The notes: a model not told the origin generated them from the letters alone. A DNA stretch of 64,000 nt from Citrobacter sp. RHB25-C09 (GCF_013836145.1 NZ_CP057483.1:1364001-1428000), one strand, 5' to 3'. Counted from the first letter of the stretch, positions 16,349-25,932 are shown. A program made the numbers and translations.

Positions 16349-17380
16349 TCAGCCGTCGATAAAAACAGTGGCGAGCGCTTTGTGGCAGATCAGGAGAGAA
16401 AGTCCCTCCAGTTCGCTCCATACCGACTGTCCGTAATCCTGTTTGACCGTCATTTCTGTACGGGTGAGCAACTGCACCGCCTGACGTAACTGCTCTTCAC
16501 TCAACCGGTTCAGCGCATCGCCAATCATGCCGCGACGATTTTGCCAGACGCGATGCTTATCAAAGAGTGAGCGTAGAGGCGTATGGGCGGACTGCCGCTT
16601 CAGATTGACCAGCAGTAGCAGTTCACGCTGTAAGGTTCGCAGTAAAATAACGGGTTCGCTACCTTCCAGACGCAGTTGCTGGAGTATATGCAGCGCGCGT
16701 TTGCTTTTGCCCATCACCAGCGCATCCACCCAATGAAACGGAGTGAAATGTGCTGCATCATTCACCGCCTGCTCTACGCGAGGCAGCGTGAGCTTGCCGT
16801 CCGGCCACAGCAACGACAAACGTTCCAGCGCCTGTGCCAGGGCCAGCAGGTTACCCTCATAGCAGTAGCACAGCAGTTGATTGGCGGCGTCATCCAGTTG
16901 CAGATTGTTTTGCTTCGCGCGGGCAGCAACCCAGCGGGGAAGATGTGCTTGTTCTGGCGTCTGACAACTGACCTGAACGCTACGGTCAGCCAGCGCCCCA
17001 AACCAGGCGGCATTTTCCTGCGCTTTGCTGAGTTTGTTGCCGCGGACGATGAGCAACAGATCGTCATGCAACAAGCGAGTTAAGGTGGCGAGCTGTTCGT
17101 TAATGGCGGCATTCGGTCCATTTTCCGGTAGCAGCAATAACAGCGTTTGCCGACTGGCGAACAGACTCATTGCCTGGCATTGCGAAAACAGGGCATCCCA
17201 GTCGGTACTGCTGTCGATAGTGAAGACGTGATGTTCTTCAAACCCTTGCGTCGCCGCAACCTGACGAATGGCGTCCTGACTTTCCTGCAGCAGCAGTGGG
17301 TCATTTCCGAGTAACAGATACGCCGCGCGCAGCCCTTCAGAGAGCTGCGCGCGGAGTTGTTCAGGGTACAACCGAATCAT
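16349..17380 (-). CDS. holA: DNA polymerase III delta subunit HolA
   Basis: Delta subunit of the clamp loader; it opens the beta sliding clamp for loading on primed DNA. The 343-aa protein begins MIRLYPEQLRAQLSEGLRAAYLLLGNDPLLLQ with the beta-clamp-opening region near the N-terminus (MSLFASRQTLLLLLPE) and matches E. coli HolA in length. Its ATG overlaps the lptE stop (TGATG), implying translational coupling. Confidence 0.96.
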   Translation of the reverse strand: MIRLYPEQLRAQLSEGLRAAYLLLGNDPLLLQESQDAIRQVAATQGFEEHHVFTIDSSTDWDALFSQCQAMSLFASRQTLLLLLPENGPNAAINEQLATLTRLLHDDLLLIVRGNKLSKAQENAAWFGALADRSVQVSCQTPEQAHLPRWVAARAKQNNLQLDDAANQLLCYCYEGNLLALAQALERLSLLWPDGKLTLPRVEQAVNDAAHFTPFHWVDALVMGKSKRALHILQQLRLEGSEPVILLRTLQRELLLLVNLKRQSAHTPLRSLFDKHRVWQNRRGMIGDALNRLSEEQLRQAVQLLTRTEMTVKQDYGQSVWSELEGLSLLICHKALATVFIDG

Positions 17381-17973
17381 CAGTTACCCAGCGTGGTGGA
17401 GACGCGCGTGGATGAGGACGGCGTCGCGGTCTCGCTCGCTTCTGCGCTGACCGCTTCTTCCTGAGAAGATCGCACTTCCGCAACGCGAACGCTTGGCAAC
17501 TTACGAATCAACTGCTCTGCGGCGCGGTCGTACATCTCTTTGATGATCATGTCCTGCTCGTTATCCTTCGCCAGCGCCATCTGCGGGTTGTCGAAGAATG
17601 AACGGAACACCTTGACGCGAATAGGATAAATATCCTGACCAGGAATCAATACCGAAGCACTGACCGTCATCACCATCTGGTATTCCGCGGTCTGACCATT
17701 CTGGAACACGGAAGCCGTGTCTTTCGAAATGCCCACTGCTCCCAGACGCAGAGACGGAACGTCTGTACGAAGCGTACTCTGATCGAGTAGCTCAATATCG
17801 TTCAGACGCAGCTGGTTACGTACCGCACGGCTCAGCGGGCCGTTTGGATCGCCGGAGATAAGGATCATGGTTTTCATTGTGTCCGGAACCTGCGTCGTAC
17901 TGCGCAGGTGCCAGCCACACCCGGCGGTGATTAACACCGCCAGAGATAACAACAATGTTGCCAGATATCGCAC
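17380..17973 (-). CDS. lptE: LPS assembly lipoprotein LptE (RlpB)
   Basis: Outer-membrane lipoprotein that plugs the LptD barrel and helps deliver lipopolysaccharide to the cell surface. The 197-aa precursor has a lipoprotein signal with lipobox ITAGC (Cys19) and a compact alpha/beta domain through FRSFFDNPQMALAKDNEQDMI. The Ser/Thr/Ala-rich C-terminal tail (EEAVSAEASETATPSSSTR) is low complexity and differs most from E. coli. It starts 14 bp after leuS and overlaps holA by one base. Confidence 0.96.
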   Translation of the reverse strand: MRYLATLLLSLAVLITAGCGWHLRSTTQVPDTMKTMILISGDPNGPLSRAVRNQLRLNDIELLDQSTLRTDVPSLRLGAVGISKDTASVFQNGQTAEYQMVMTVSASVLIPGQDIYPIRVKVFRSFFDNPQMALAKDNEQDMIIKEMYDRAAEQLIRKLPSVRVAEVRSSQEEAVSAEASETATPSSSTRVSTTLGN

Positions 17974-17987
17974 GCTTCCTCCCGCGC

Positions 17988-20570
17988 TTAGCCAACGACC
18001 AGATTGAGGAGTTTGCCCGGAACGTAAATCACTTTACGCACGGTAACGCCCTCAAGATATTTTGCGACCAGATGTTCCTGACCCGCACGTTCACGAACCT
18101 GTTCTTCTGTCGCATTCACCGGAACGGTGATTTTGCCACGCACTTTGCCGTTGACCTGCACCACAATCAGAGTCGAGTCTTCGACCATTGCAGCGTCGTC
18201 TGCCACCGGCCATGGCGCGTTATCGATATCGCCTTCGCCTTTCAGCGCCTGCCATAAAGTAAAGCACACGTGCGGCGTGAACGGGTTAAGCATACGCACC
18301 ACCGCCAGCAGGGCTTCCTGCATCAGTGCGCGATCCTGCTCGCCGTCCAGCGGCGCTTTCGCCAGCTTATTCATCAGCTCCATGATCGCCGCAATTGCGG
18401 TGTTGAAGGTCTGACGGCGACCGATATCATCGGTCACTTTAGCGATAGTTTTGTGTACGTCGCGGCGCAGCGCTTTTTGATCTTCCGTTAGCGCCTCTAC
18501 GTTCAGAGCAGGTGCGTCGCCACGTGAAGTGTGTTCGTAAACCAGTTTCCAGACGCGTTTAAGGAAGCGGTTAGCCCCTTCAACACCGGATTCCTGCCAT
18601 TCCAGCGTCATATCAGCCGGAGAAGCGAACATCATGAACAGACGAACCGTATCCGCGCCGTAACGCTCAACCATGACCTGCGGGTCGATGCCGTTATTTT
18701 TCGACTTAGACATTTTGCTCATGCCGGTATAGACCAGCTCATGACCTTCCGCGTCTTTTGCCTTCACGATACGGCCTTTCTCGTCGCGCTCAACGATCGC
18801 GTCAACCGGAGAAACCCAGTTACGCTCGCCGTTCGCGCCGACGTAGTAGAACGCATCGGCCAGTACCATACCCTGACACAGCAACTGCTTAGCCGGTTCG
18901 TCAGAGTTCACCATGCCCGCGTCGCGCATCAGCTTGTGGAAGAAGCGGAAGTAGAGCAGGTGCATGATGGCGTGTTCGATACCGCCAATGTAGATATCCA
19001 CTGGCAGCCAGTAGTTGGCGGCTTTAGAATCCAGCATGCCTTCCTGATACTGCGGGCAGGTATAGCGTGCGTAATACCAGGAGGACTCCATAAAGGTATC
19101 GAAGGTGTCGGTTTCACGCAGCGCAGGCTGGCCGTTGACGGTGGTTTTTGCCCACTCAGGGTCGGCCTTGATCGGGCTCGTGATGCCGTCCATAACCACA
19201 TCTTCCGGCAGGATCACCGGCAGTTGATCTTCCGGTGTCGGCAGTACGGTGCCGTCTTCCAGGGTCACCATCGGGATTGGGGCACCCCAGTAACGCTGAC
19301 GGGAAACGCCCCAGTCACGCAGACGGTAGTTAATTTTACGCTCGCCAACACCTTTCTCCGCCAGCTTGTCGGCAATGGCGTTGAAGCCGTCTTCGAAGCT
19401 CAGACCGCTGAATTCCCCCGAATTGAACAGCGTGCCTTTATCCGTCAATGCCTGCTCAGACAGGTCAGGTTCAGAACCATCGGCCGCCAGGATAACTGGC
19501 TTGATGGTTAAACCGTACTTAGTGGCAAATTCGTAGTCGCGCTGATCGTGACCCGGAACGGCCATCACTGCGCCGGTACCGTATTCCATCAGCACGAAGT
19601 TCGCTGCCCAGACCGGGATCTCTTCGCCCGTTAACGGGTGAATCGCTTTAAAGCCGGTATCAACGCCTTTTTTCTCCATAGTCGCCATTTCGGCTTCGGC
19701 CACTTTGGTGTTACGGCATTCATCGATAAAGGCCGCCAGTTCGGCGTTGTTCGCGGCGGCCTGCTGCGCCAGCGGGTGACCTGCGGCAACGGCCAGGTAG
19801 GTCGCGCCCATAAAGGTATCCGGGCGGGTGGTGTAAACGGTCAGGGTGTTATCGTAGCCCTTGACGTCAAAGGTGATTTCCACGCCTTCGGAACGGCCAA
19901 TCCAGTTGCGCTGCATCGTTTTCACGGTGTCAGGCCAGTGGTCCAGTTTATCCAGATCGTTCAGCAGTTCGTCTGCGTAGGCGGTGATTTTAATAAACCA
20001 CTGCGGGATCTCTTTACGCTCAACTTTGGTATCGCAGCGCCAGCAGCAGCCGTCGATAACCTGCTCATTTGCCAGTACGGTCTGATCGTTCGGACACCAG
20101 TTCACCGCTGAGGTCTTTTTGTAAACCAGACCTTTTTTGTACAGCTCGGTGAAGAATTTCTGTTCCCAACGGTAGTATTCCGGGGTGCAGGTCGCCAGCT
20201 CGCGGCTCCAGTCATAGCCGAAGCCCAGCATTTTGAGCTGGTTTTTCATGTAAGCGATATTGTCGTACGTCCACGGTGCTGGCGCAGTGTTATTTTTCAC
20301 TGCCGCGCCTTCCGCAGGCAGACCGAATGCATCCCAGCCGATGGGCTGAAGGACGTTTTTACCCAGCATGCGCTGGTAACGGGCAATGACGTCACCGATG
20401 GTGTAGTTGCGTACGTGGCCCATGTGTAGTCGACCAGAAGGATAGGGAAGCATAGACAGGCAGTAATACTTCTCTTTGCTCTCGTCTTCGGTTACTTCAA
20501 ATGTGCGCTTCTCATCCCAGTGAAGCTGTACTTTGGATTCTATCTCTTCCGGGCGGTATTGCTCTTGCAT
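17988..20570 (-). CDS. leuS: Leucyl-tRNA synthetase LeuS
   Basis: Class I aminoacyl-tRNA synthetase that charges tRNA-Leu and edits mischarged norvaline and isoleucine. ATG 20570 gives 860 aa, the E. coli length; in-frame codons to 20717 lie in the promoter region shared with ybeL. The HIGH-type motif is HMGH (49-52) after PYPSGRL, the inserted editing domain contains TTRPDTFMGATY, and the KMSKS loop is present (GMSKMSKSKNNGIDPQ). First gene of leuS-lptE-holA-nadD. Confidence 0.98.
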   Translation of the reverse strand: MQEQYRPEEIESKVQLHWDEKRTFEVTEDESKEKYYCLSMLPYPSGRLHMGHVRNYTIGDVIARYQRMLGKNVLQPIGWDAFGLPAEGAAVKNNTAPAPWTYDNIAYMKNQLKMLGFGYDWSRELATCTPEYYRWEQKFFTELYKKGLVYKKTSAVNWCPNDQTVLANEQVIDGCCWRCDTKVERKEIPQWFIKITAYADELLNDLDKLDHWPDTVKTMQRNWIGRSEGVEITFDVKGYDNTLTVYTTRPDTFMGATYLAVAAGHPLAQQAAANNAELAAFIDECRNTKVAEAEMATMEKKGVDTGFKAIHPLTGEEIPVWAANFVLMEYGTGAVMAVPGHDQRDYEFATKYGLTIKPVILAADGSEPDLSEQALTDKGTLFNSGEFSGLSFEDGFNAIADKLAEKGVGERKINYRLRDWGVSRQRYWGAPIPMVTLEDGTVLPTPEDQLPVILPEDVVMDGITSPIKADPEWAKTTVNGQPALRETDTFDTFMESSWYYARYTCPQYQEGMLDSKAANYWLPVDIYIGGIEHAIMHLLYFRFFHKLMRDAGMVNSDEPAKQLLCQGMVLADAFYYVGANGERNWVSPVDAIVERDEKGRIVKAKDAEGHELVYTGMSKMSKSKNNGIDPQVMVERYGADTVRLFMMFASPADMTLEWQESGVEGANRFLKRVWKLVYEHTSRGDAPALNVEALTEDQKALRRDVHKTIAKVTDDIGRRQTFNTAIAAIMELMNKLAKAPLDGEQDRALMQEALLAVVRMLNPFTPHVCFTLWQALKGEGDIDNAPWPVADDAAMVEDSTLIVVQVNGKVRGKITVPVNATEEQVRERAGQEHLVAKYLEGVTVRKVIYVPGKLLNLVVG

Positions 20571-20806
20571 GGCAGCCAGTGGTCCTGTTTTCAATACAGC
20601 TACAATTGTAGCTTTAAGAGGTGGTGTTTCAGATCCGCATAGCATAGCCCAAACGCCCGCGCCAAAACAGCCTTTCGCGCACTCAGCATCGAATTCGTAC
20701 AAGGATAATCCTTGCAAGAATTTACACAGTCTGTGGTCAGTCTGGCAAAGCGTAGCGTAAATAACGTCTATTATTATAGACAGTTAACCACCCAGGAGGC
20801 GAAACG

Positions 20807-21289
20807 ATGAACAAGGTTGCTCAATATTACCGTGAACTGGTGACATCATTAAGCGAACGCCTGCGTAACGGCGAGCGTGATATCGATGCGCTGGTCGAAC
20901 AGGCGCGACAACGGTTTTTGCAGGCCGGGGAGTTAACGCGAACTGAGGTGGACGAACTGACGCGGGCCGTCAGGCGCGATCTTGAAGAGTTTGCCATCAG
21001 CTATGAAGAGAGCCTGGAAGAAGAGTCTGACAGCGTCTTTATGCGGGTGATCAAAGAGAGCCTGTGGCAGGAGCTGGCGGATATCACCGACAAAACGCAG
21101 CTTGAATGGCGCGAAGTGTTCCAGGATCTTAGTCATCACGGGGTTTATCACAGCGGAGAGGTCGTCGGGTTGGGTAATCTGGTATGTGAAAAATGCCATT
21201 TTCACCTGGCGGTGTATACGCCGGAAGTGCTGCCGCTGTGCCCAAAATGCGGGCACGATCAGTTCCAGCGCAGGCCGTTTGAGCCGTGA
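20807..21289 (+). CDS. ybeL: YbeL, DUF1451 zinc-ribbon protein
   Basis: Conserved protein of unknown function, 160 aa as in E. coli. The N-terminal two thirds are highly charged and helical (likely coiled coil), and the C-terminus has a zinc ribbon with two Cys pairs: CEKC and CPKC (VCEKCHFHLAVYTPEVLPLCPKCGH split by about 20 residues). A strong GGAGG precedes ATG 20807. It diverges from leuS and is followed by a REP element rather than a terminator. Confidence 0.93.
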   Translation: MNKVAQYYRELVTSLSERLRNGERDIDALVEQARQRFLQAGELTRTEVDELTRAVRRDLEEFAISYEESLEEESDSVFMRVIKESLWQELADITDKTQLEWREVFQDLSHHGVYHSGEVVGLGNLVCEKCHFHLAVYTPEVLPLCPKCGHDQFQRRPFEP

Positions 21290-21313
21290 TTCTTGGGCGT
21301 GTTGATGGTGATG

Positions 21314-21346
21314 TGTAGGCCGGATAAGGCGAAGCCGCCATCCGGC
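21314..21346. repeat. REP palindrome between ybeL and rihA
   Basis: GTAGGCCGGATAAGGCGAAG with the complementary CCATCCGGC forms an imperfect palindrome of the enterobacterial REP family, in the convergent gap where it may act as a mRNA 3' stabiliser. Confidence 0.85.
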
Positions 21347-21351
21347 AAACA

Positions 21352-22287
21352 TTACGCGTAAAACTTCAACCGTTCGGCTAACAAATCTACAAACCCTTCG
21401 CGATCCAAATCCACCATCACAGTGGCGTTAGGTTTATTGCCGGTCAGGAAATAGTAATCCACCACGGTCATCCCCTGGGTATATTTCCCGGTCGTCTCGA
21501 CGCCAACCCAGCGCTCGACGGTTGTGAACAACTCAGGTTTCAGCAGCCAGGCAATGGTGCAAGGGTCATGCAGCGGCGCGCCAACGAAGCCCCATTTCTC
21601 GTCTTTATGGTACTCAAAGAAGAAGTCGAGCAGCTCGGCGACAATTGTCGAAACCGGGTTGCCAATGGCGCGAAAACGCTCGGTATCGTCAATGTGAATT
21701 TGCGCTTTATGCGTCACATCCAGACCCGCCATCACCACAGGGATCCCTGACTGAAAGACGATTTCCGCCGCTTCCGGGTCCACGTAGATGTTAAATTCTG
21801 CCGCTGGCGTCCAGTTTCCTAACCCCATTGCGCCACCCATAATGACGATGCGGGCTATCTTGTCATGCAGCTCCGGATGGCTGTTCAACAGCAGTGCGAC
21901 ATTCGTCTGTGGCCCTGTGGAGACAATGGTGACCGGTTCCGGACTTTCTCGCAGGGTCTTCGCCATCAGTTCAACGGCCGTGCAGGTCAGAGGCGTGAAG
22001 GATGGTTCCGGAAGCGCCGGACCATCAAGCCCGCTTTCGCCGTGAACGTTATCAGCAATAATCAGCTTGCGCATCAGCGGCTTTACCGCGCCGCCTGCGA
22101 CCGGAATATCCGGGCGATTCAGCAAGGTCAGCATCCGTAACACGTTACGCAGCGTTTTATCGGGCGTCTGGTTACCGGCGGATGAGGTGATGGCTTTGAC
22201 ATCAAGTTCGGGTGAGGCGAGGGCGAGAACAATTGCGATAGCGTCATCATGACCCGGGTCGCAATCTAACAAAATCGGAAGTGCCAT
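21352..22287 (-). CDS. rihA: Pyrimidine-specific ribonucleoside hydrolase RihA
   Basis: Cleaves cytidine and uridine to base and ribose for salvage. The 311-aa protein has the nucleoside-hydrolase calcium-binding motif DCDPGHDD (8-15), a second set of ligands near NIYVDPEAAEIV, and the active-site His in HDPCTIAWLL. Length equals E. coli YbeK/RihA. GGAGCAACA precedes ATG 22287. It is separated from gltL by about 115 bp that hold a terminator. Confidence 0.96.
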   Translation of the reverse strand: MALPILLDCDPGHDDAIAIVLALASPELDVKAITSSAGNQTPDKTLRNVLRMLTLLNRPDIPVAGGAVKPLMRKLIIADNVHGESGLDGPALPEPSFTPLTCTAVELMAKTLRESPEPVTIVSTGPQTNVALLLNSHPELHDKIARIVIMGGAMGLGNWTPAAEFNIYVDPEAAEIVFQSGIPVVMAGLDVTHKAQIHIDDTERFRAIGNPVSTIVAELLDFFFEYHKDEKWGFVGAPLHDPCTIAWLLKPELFTTVERWVGVETTGKYTQGMTVVDYYFLTGNKPNATVMVDLDREGFVDLLAERLKFYA

Positions 22288-22354
22288 TGTTGCTCCTTGT
22301 AAGTGCTACTGTGCGGCAAGGGTAACGCTGGCGTGAAAATGATTCGAGTAGCAC

Positions 22355-22397
22355 AACAAAAAAGCGTGAGATGGCGCGCACTCTGCCGTGCGCGCCA
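22355..22397 (-). terminator. Terminator-like hairpin after gltL
   Basis: TGGCGCGCAC (22372-22381) and GTGCGCGCCA (22388-22397) form a perfect 10-bp stem. On the minus strand a T6 run follows 9 bases after the stem (22357-22362), further than usual, so it may be a stabilising hairpin or a weak terminator for gltIJKL. Confidence 0.6.
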
Positions 22398-22403
22398 CTG
22401 GGG

Positions 22404-23129
22404 TTAATGCAGAATTTTCGCAAGGAAGTCTTTGGCACGCTCAGATTTCGGGTTAGCGAAGAACTCCTCTTTCGCCGAATCTTCGACAATTTTACCTTCA
22501 TCCATAAAGATCACCCGGTTCGCCACTTTACGCGCAAAGCCCATTTCGTGGGTCACCACCATCATGGTCATTCCTTCGTTAGCCAGTTCAACCATAACGT
22601 CCAGCACCTCATTGATCATCTCTGGATCGAGCGCAGAGGTCGGTTCATCGAACAGCATGGCAATCGGATCCATGCACAGCGCGCGGGCAATCGCTACACG
22701 CTGCTGCTGGCCGCCGGAAAGCTGCGCCGGATATTTGTTGGCATGGGCTGCCAGACCAACGCGCTCCAGCAGTTTCTGCGCTTTGTCGCGGGCGGGTGCT
22801 TTGTCGCGTTTGAGGACCTTTACCTGCGCCAGGGTCAGGTTTTCGATAATCGACAGATGGGGGAACAGTTCGAAGTGTTGGAACACCATCCCGACCCGCG
22901 AGCGTAGTTTTGCCAGATCCGTCTTCTTGTCGTTAACCATTATGCCGTTGACGGTGATTTCACCTTTCTGCACCGGCTCCAGACCGTTAACGGTTTTAAT
23001 CAATGTTGATTTACCGGAACCAGATGGGCCACAAACTACCACCACTTCACCTTTTTTCACTTCCGTGGAGCAGTCGGTCAGCACCTGAAAGTGACCATAC
23101 CATTTAGAAACATTTTTCAGGGTAATCAT
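22404..23129 (-). CDS. gltL: Glutamate/aspartate ABC transporter ATP-binding protein GltL
   Basis: ATPase that powers uptake of glutamate and aspartate. The 241-aa protein has Walker A GPSGSGKST (34-42), a Q-loop (GMVFQHFELFPHL), the signature LSGGQQQR, Walker B AMLFDEPTSALD and the switch His in VVTHEMGF. Its ATG coincides with the end of gltK (one-base overlap), so the two are translationally coupled. Last gene of gltI-gltJ-gltK-gltL. Confidence 0.97.
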   Translation of the reverse strand: MITLKNVSKWYGHFQVLTDCSTEVKKGEVVVVCGPSGSGKSTLIKTVNGLEPVQKGEITVNGIMVNDKKTDLAKLRSRVGMVFQHFELFPHLSIIENLTLAQVKVLKRDKAPARDKAQKLLERVGLAAHANKYPAQLSGGQQQRVAIARALCMDPIAMLFDEPTSALDPEMINEVLDVMVELANEGMTMMVVTHEMGFARKVANRVIFMDEGKIVEDSAKEEFFANPKSERAKDFLAKILH

Positions 23130-23803
23130 TAAACTGTCCTTTTCTTCAAATAGGTGACCAACAACGACGCGCTCAGGCTGATAACAAAGTAGACGGCGCC
23201 GGCAAACAGGATCATTTCGACCTGAGTACCATCACGCTCGCCAATGGTAGAGGCGGTACGGAAGAAATCCGCGAGACTTAACACGTAAACCAGGGAGGTA
23301 TCCTGGAACAGAACGATACCCTGGGTAAGCAGCAGCGGCACCATTGCACGAAACGCCTGCGGCAGAATGATCAGTTTCATCGACTGCCAGTGGGTCATCC
23401 CCAACGCCAGCGCAGCGCTTGATTGTCCACGGGAAATACTCTGGATCCCCGCACGGATAATCTCGGAATAATACGCCGCTTCAAACATCGAAAACGCCAC
23501 CATCGCGGAGATCAGGCGAATATCGGTTTTGGGCGACAGCCCCAGCACATCCTGTAACAGCCCCGGAACGATCAGATAGAACCACAGCAGGACCATGACC
23601 AGGGGGATCGAACGGAACACGTTAACGTAAGCTTTTGCAAACCAGGCGACAGGCGCAAAGCTCGACAACCGCATCACCGCGAGGAGTGTTCCCCAGACGA
23701 TACCAACGACCACTGCCGTCAGGGTGATTTTCAGTGTAATGACAAGCCCATCCAGCAGGTATGGCAGGGAAGGGACAATTGAACTCCAGTCAAATTCGTA
23801 CAT
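23129..23803 (-). CDS. gltK: Glutamate/aspartate ABC transporter permease GltK
   Basis: Membrane subunit of the GltIJKL importer, paired with GltJ. The 224-aa protein has about five membrane helices and the polar amino-acid permease loop that contacts the ATPase (EIIRAGIQSISRGQSSAALALGM, the EAA motif). It overlaps gltJ and gltL by one base at each end. Confidence 0.96.
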   Translation of the reverse strand: MYEFDWSSIVPSLPYLLDGLVITLKITLTAVVVGIVWGTLLAVMRLSSFAPVAWFAKAYVNVFRSIPLVMVLLWFYLIVPGLLQDVLGLSPKTDIRLISAMVAFSMFEAAYYSEIIRAGIQSISRGQSSAALALGMTHWQSMKLIILPQAFRAMVPLLLTQGIVLFQDTSLVYVLSLADFFRTASTIGERDGTQVEMILFAGAVYFVISLSASLLVTYLKKRTV

Positions 23804-24543
23804 TATTTGCCTCCCATGTTGCCAGGCAGGCGTACTTTGCGTTCCACCAGAGTCATCACCAGCATAATGACGGCGTTAATTAATACGTAAGCCAGGGTGA
23901 TGGCCGTGAATGATTCCCAGGCATGGGCAGAGTAATCCAGCAACTTACCGGCCTGGGCCGCCATATCAACCAGACCAATGGTGGAGGCGATGGCGGAGTT
24001 TTTCACCAGGTTCATCATCTCAGAGGTCATCGGCGGCACGATCACGCGATAGGCATTTGGCAACAGTACGTAGCGGTATGCCTGCGGCAGCGTTAAACCC
24101 ATCGCCAGCGCTGCATTCTTCTGCCCACGCGGTAATGACTGAATCGCCGCACGGACCTGCTCGCACACGCGCGCAGCGGTAAACAGCCCCAGGCATAACA
24201 TCGATGAGAGGAAGAACTGAATGTTCGGATCCAGTTCCGCTTTAAACCACATGCCGATGTCTTCAGGCAGCAATTCCGGAATGACCAGATACCAGGTAAA
24301 GAACTGTACGATCAGGGGCACGTTGCGGAACAGTTCTACATAAAGGGTGCCGATCCCGGACAGGAAGCGATTGGGAACGGTGCGTAAAATGCCGAATAAA
24401 GACCCGACGAGGAAGGCAATAATCCAGGCGGTGATGGATAACGCCACGGTGACCTGGAAGCCACTCCAGAGCCAACCGAGATAGGTGGTGTTGCCGAATG
24501 GGGCCTGTTGTAAAAAAATGCCCCAGTTCCAGTCTATTGACAT
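23803..24543 (-). CDS. gltJ: Glutamate/aspartate ABC transporter permease GltJ
   Basis: Second membrane subunit of the importer. The 246-aa protein has several membrane helices and the EAA-type loop (CEQVRAAIQSLPRGQKNAALAMGL). It begins 12 bp below the SroC terminator, so part of the gltI transcripts must read through that terminator to express gltJKL; this fits the need for more binding protein than permease. Confidence 0.96.
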   Translation of the reverse strand: MSIDWNWGIFLQQAPFGNTTYLGWLWSGFQVTVALSITAWIIAFLVGSLFGILRTVPNRFLSGIGTLYVELFRNVPLIVQFFTWYLVIPELLPEDIGMWFKAELDPNIQFFLSSMLCLGLFTAARVCEQVRAAIQSLPRGQKNAALAMGLTLPQAYRYVLLPNAYRVIVPPMTSEMMNLVKNSAIASTIGLVDMAAQAGKLLDYSAHAWESFTAITLAYVLINAVIMLVMTLVERKVRLPGNMGGK

Positions 24544-24555
24544 ACATCTACTCCG

Positions 24556-24715
24556 AAAAAAAAGGGTAGCAGCGCTACCCTCGAAGATTGTTAATCAGCC
24601 TGTTTCGGTTTTCAGGCCTGATGGGGAACGACCATCAGGCTTATAGTCTGTCCGTGCTGACCAGCAATCGAGAGGGGAAGGTGATCCCGCCCCATTTAGT
24701 TTTAGTTAGTTAAGC
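24556..24715 (-). ncRNA. sroC: Small RNA SroC with its terminator, between gltI and gltJ
   Basis: In E. coli and Salmonella SroC (about 160 nt) is cut by RNase E from the gltI 3' region and acts as a sponge that removes the small RNA GcvB. The expected place is filled by 162 non-coding bases ending in a strong Rho-independent terminator: on the minus strand GGTAGC/GCTACC (24564-24580) followed by T8 (24556-24563). The 5' end near the gltI stop is taken from the known processing position and is approximate. Confidence 0.8.
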
Positions 24716-25614
24716 GCTTTATCATTGGGTTCTTTGAACAGAGCTTTCATCTCTTCAGACAGCTCAAAATTCATGTTCAGGTTTTTCGGCGGGATTGGGT
24801 TCTTAAACCATTTATCGAACCATTTTTCCGCCTCGCCGGACGTCTGCACCTGAGCGATGGTGTCATCCATCAGCTTCTTGAACTCTGGGTCGTTCTTACG
24901 CAGCATACAGCCGTAGGCTTCCTGAGACTGCGGCTTGCCGACAATCTCCCAGTTATCCGGCTTTTTCGCTTTCGCACGTTCACCGGCCAGCAGGGCGTCA
25001 TCCATCATAAAGGCAACGGCGCGACCGCTTTCCAGCGTGCGGAAAGAGTCACCGTGGTCTTTGGCGCTGATGATACGCATATCCATTTTTTGCTCATCGT
25101 TCAGCTTGTGCAGCAGAATTTCAGAGGTAGTCCCGGAAGTCACGACAACGGCTTTGCCTTTCAGATCCGGGAAGTCCTTAATATCGCCGCCTTTTTTCGC
25201 CAACAGGCGGGTGCCGACGACGAAAATAGTGTCAGAGAAAGCGGCCTGCTTCTGGCGTTCAACGTTGTTGGTGGTGGAACCACATTCAAAGTCGAAGGTA
25301 CCGTTTTGCAGCAGCGGGATACGGTTCTGGGAAGTGATTGGGATCAGTTTCACCTGCAGGTCAGGTTTGTTGAGCTTTTTCTTCACCGCCTCAACGATTG
25401 CGTTGGAGTAAGCCTGAGAATACCCCACCACTTTCTGTTGGTTATCGTAGTAGGAGAACGGTACGGATGATTCACGGTGTCCCACAACAATCACGCCATT
25501 TTTTGCGATCTTGTCCAGCGTGCTACCCGCGGCTGGTGCGGCATCTTCCGCATGAACCAGACCTGCGGACATTCCCATAACCAGCATTGCTGTGGCCAAC
25601 TTACGTAATTGCAT
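24706..25614 (-). CDS. gltI: Glutamate/aspartate-binding periplasmic protein GltI
   Basis: Substrate-binding protein of the GltIJKL importer. The 302-aa precursor has a signal peptide (cleavage near VHAED, about residue 22) and a type II periplasmic-binding fold with conserved GVIVVGHRESSVPFSY and ITSQNRIPLLQNGTFDFECGSTTNN. I chose ATG 25614 with AAGGAG in front; a TTG two codons upstream is also in frame. Its leader carries a GcvB-type target. Confidence 0.97.
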   Translation of the reverse strand: MQLRKLATAMLVMGMSAGLVHAEDAAPAAGSTLDKIAKNGVIVVGHRESSVPFSYYDNQQKVVGYSQAYSNAIVEAVKKKLNKPDLQVKLIPITSQNRIPLLQNGTFDFECGSTTNNVERQKQAAFSDTIFVVGTRLLAKKGGDIKDFPDLKGKAVVVTSGTTSEILLHKLNDEQKMDMRIISAKDHGDSFRTLESGRAVAFMMDDALLAGERAKAKKPDNWEIVGKPQSQEAYGCMLRKNDPEFKKLMDDTIAQVQTSGEAEKWFDKWFKNPIPPKNLNMNFELSEEMKALFKEPNDKALN

Positions 25615-25656
25615 ATCCAACTCCTTTATCCTCTGCGTCGTCGACGCATAGATACC

Positions 25657-25680
25657 GATTGTGATGTTTGTGTTGTTATC
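25657..25680 (-). promoter_or_regulatory. C/A-rich GcvB target element in the gltI leader
   Basis: Read on the minus strand the leader contains GATAACAACACAAACATCAC, a C/A-rich stretch of the kind bound by the G/U-rich R1 region of the small RNA GcvB, about 45 bases before the start codon. gltI is a classic GcvB target. The remaining gap up to lnt (25681-26048) holds the gltI promoter region and a BIME; I see no gene in it. Confidence 0.7.
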
Positions 25681-25932
25681 GTCTGCAACTTAACGTGCAG
25701 TGTTGTACCCGTTTGTTAACATTTAGTTTGGTGCGATGTAAAGATTTTGCTGCGTTATTGTTTATTTTTGCGAAGTGCGCCGCACCGTTTCGAGGCAAAA
25801 ATCTTTCATTGCACTGTTTCGGTGCTGCCGTTGTACTGCTTTGGGGCGACAAGGTTGCACAGAGAACAAAAACAGGTTTACCTTGTATTACAAAGCAATA
25901 GACGTGCCAGAATGGTTTTGGGGAGGGAGGTT

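Noticed and set aside
18531..19511. 326-codon plus-strand frame opposite leuS
   Set aside because: Antisense shadow of a highly biased gene; composition (Arg/His/Val rich) is typical of such shadows.
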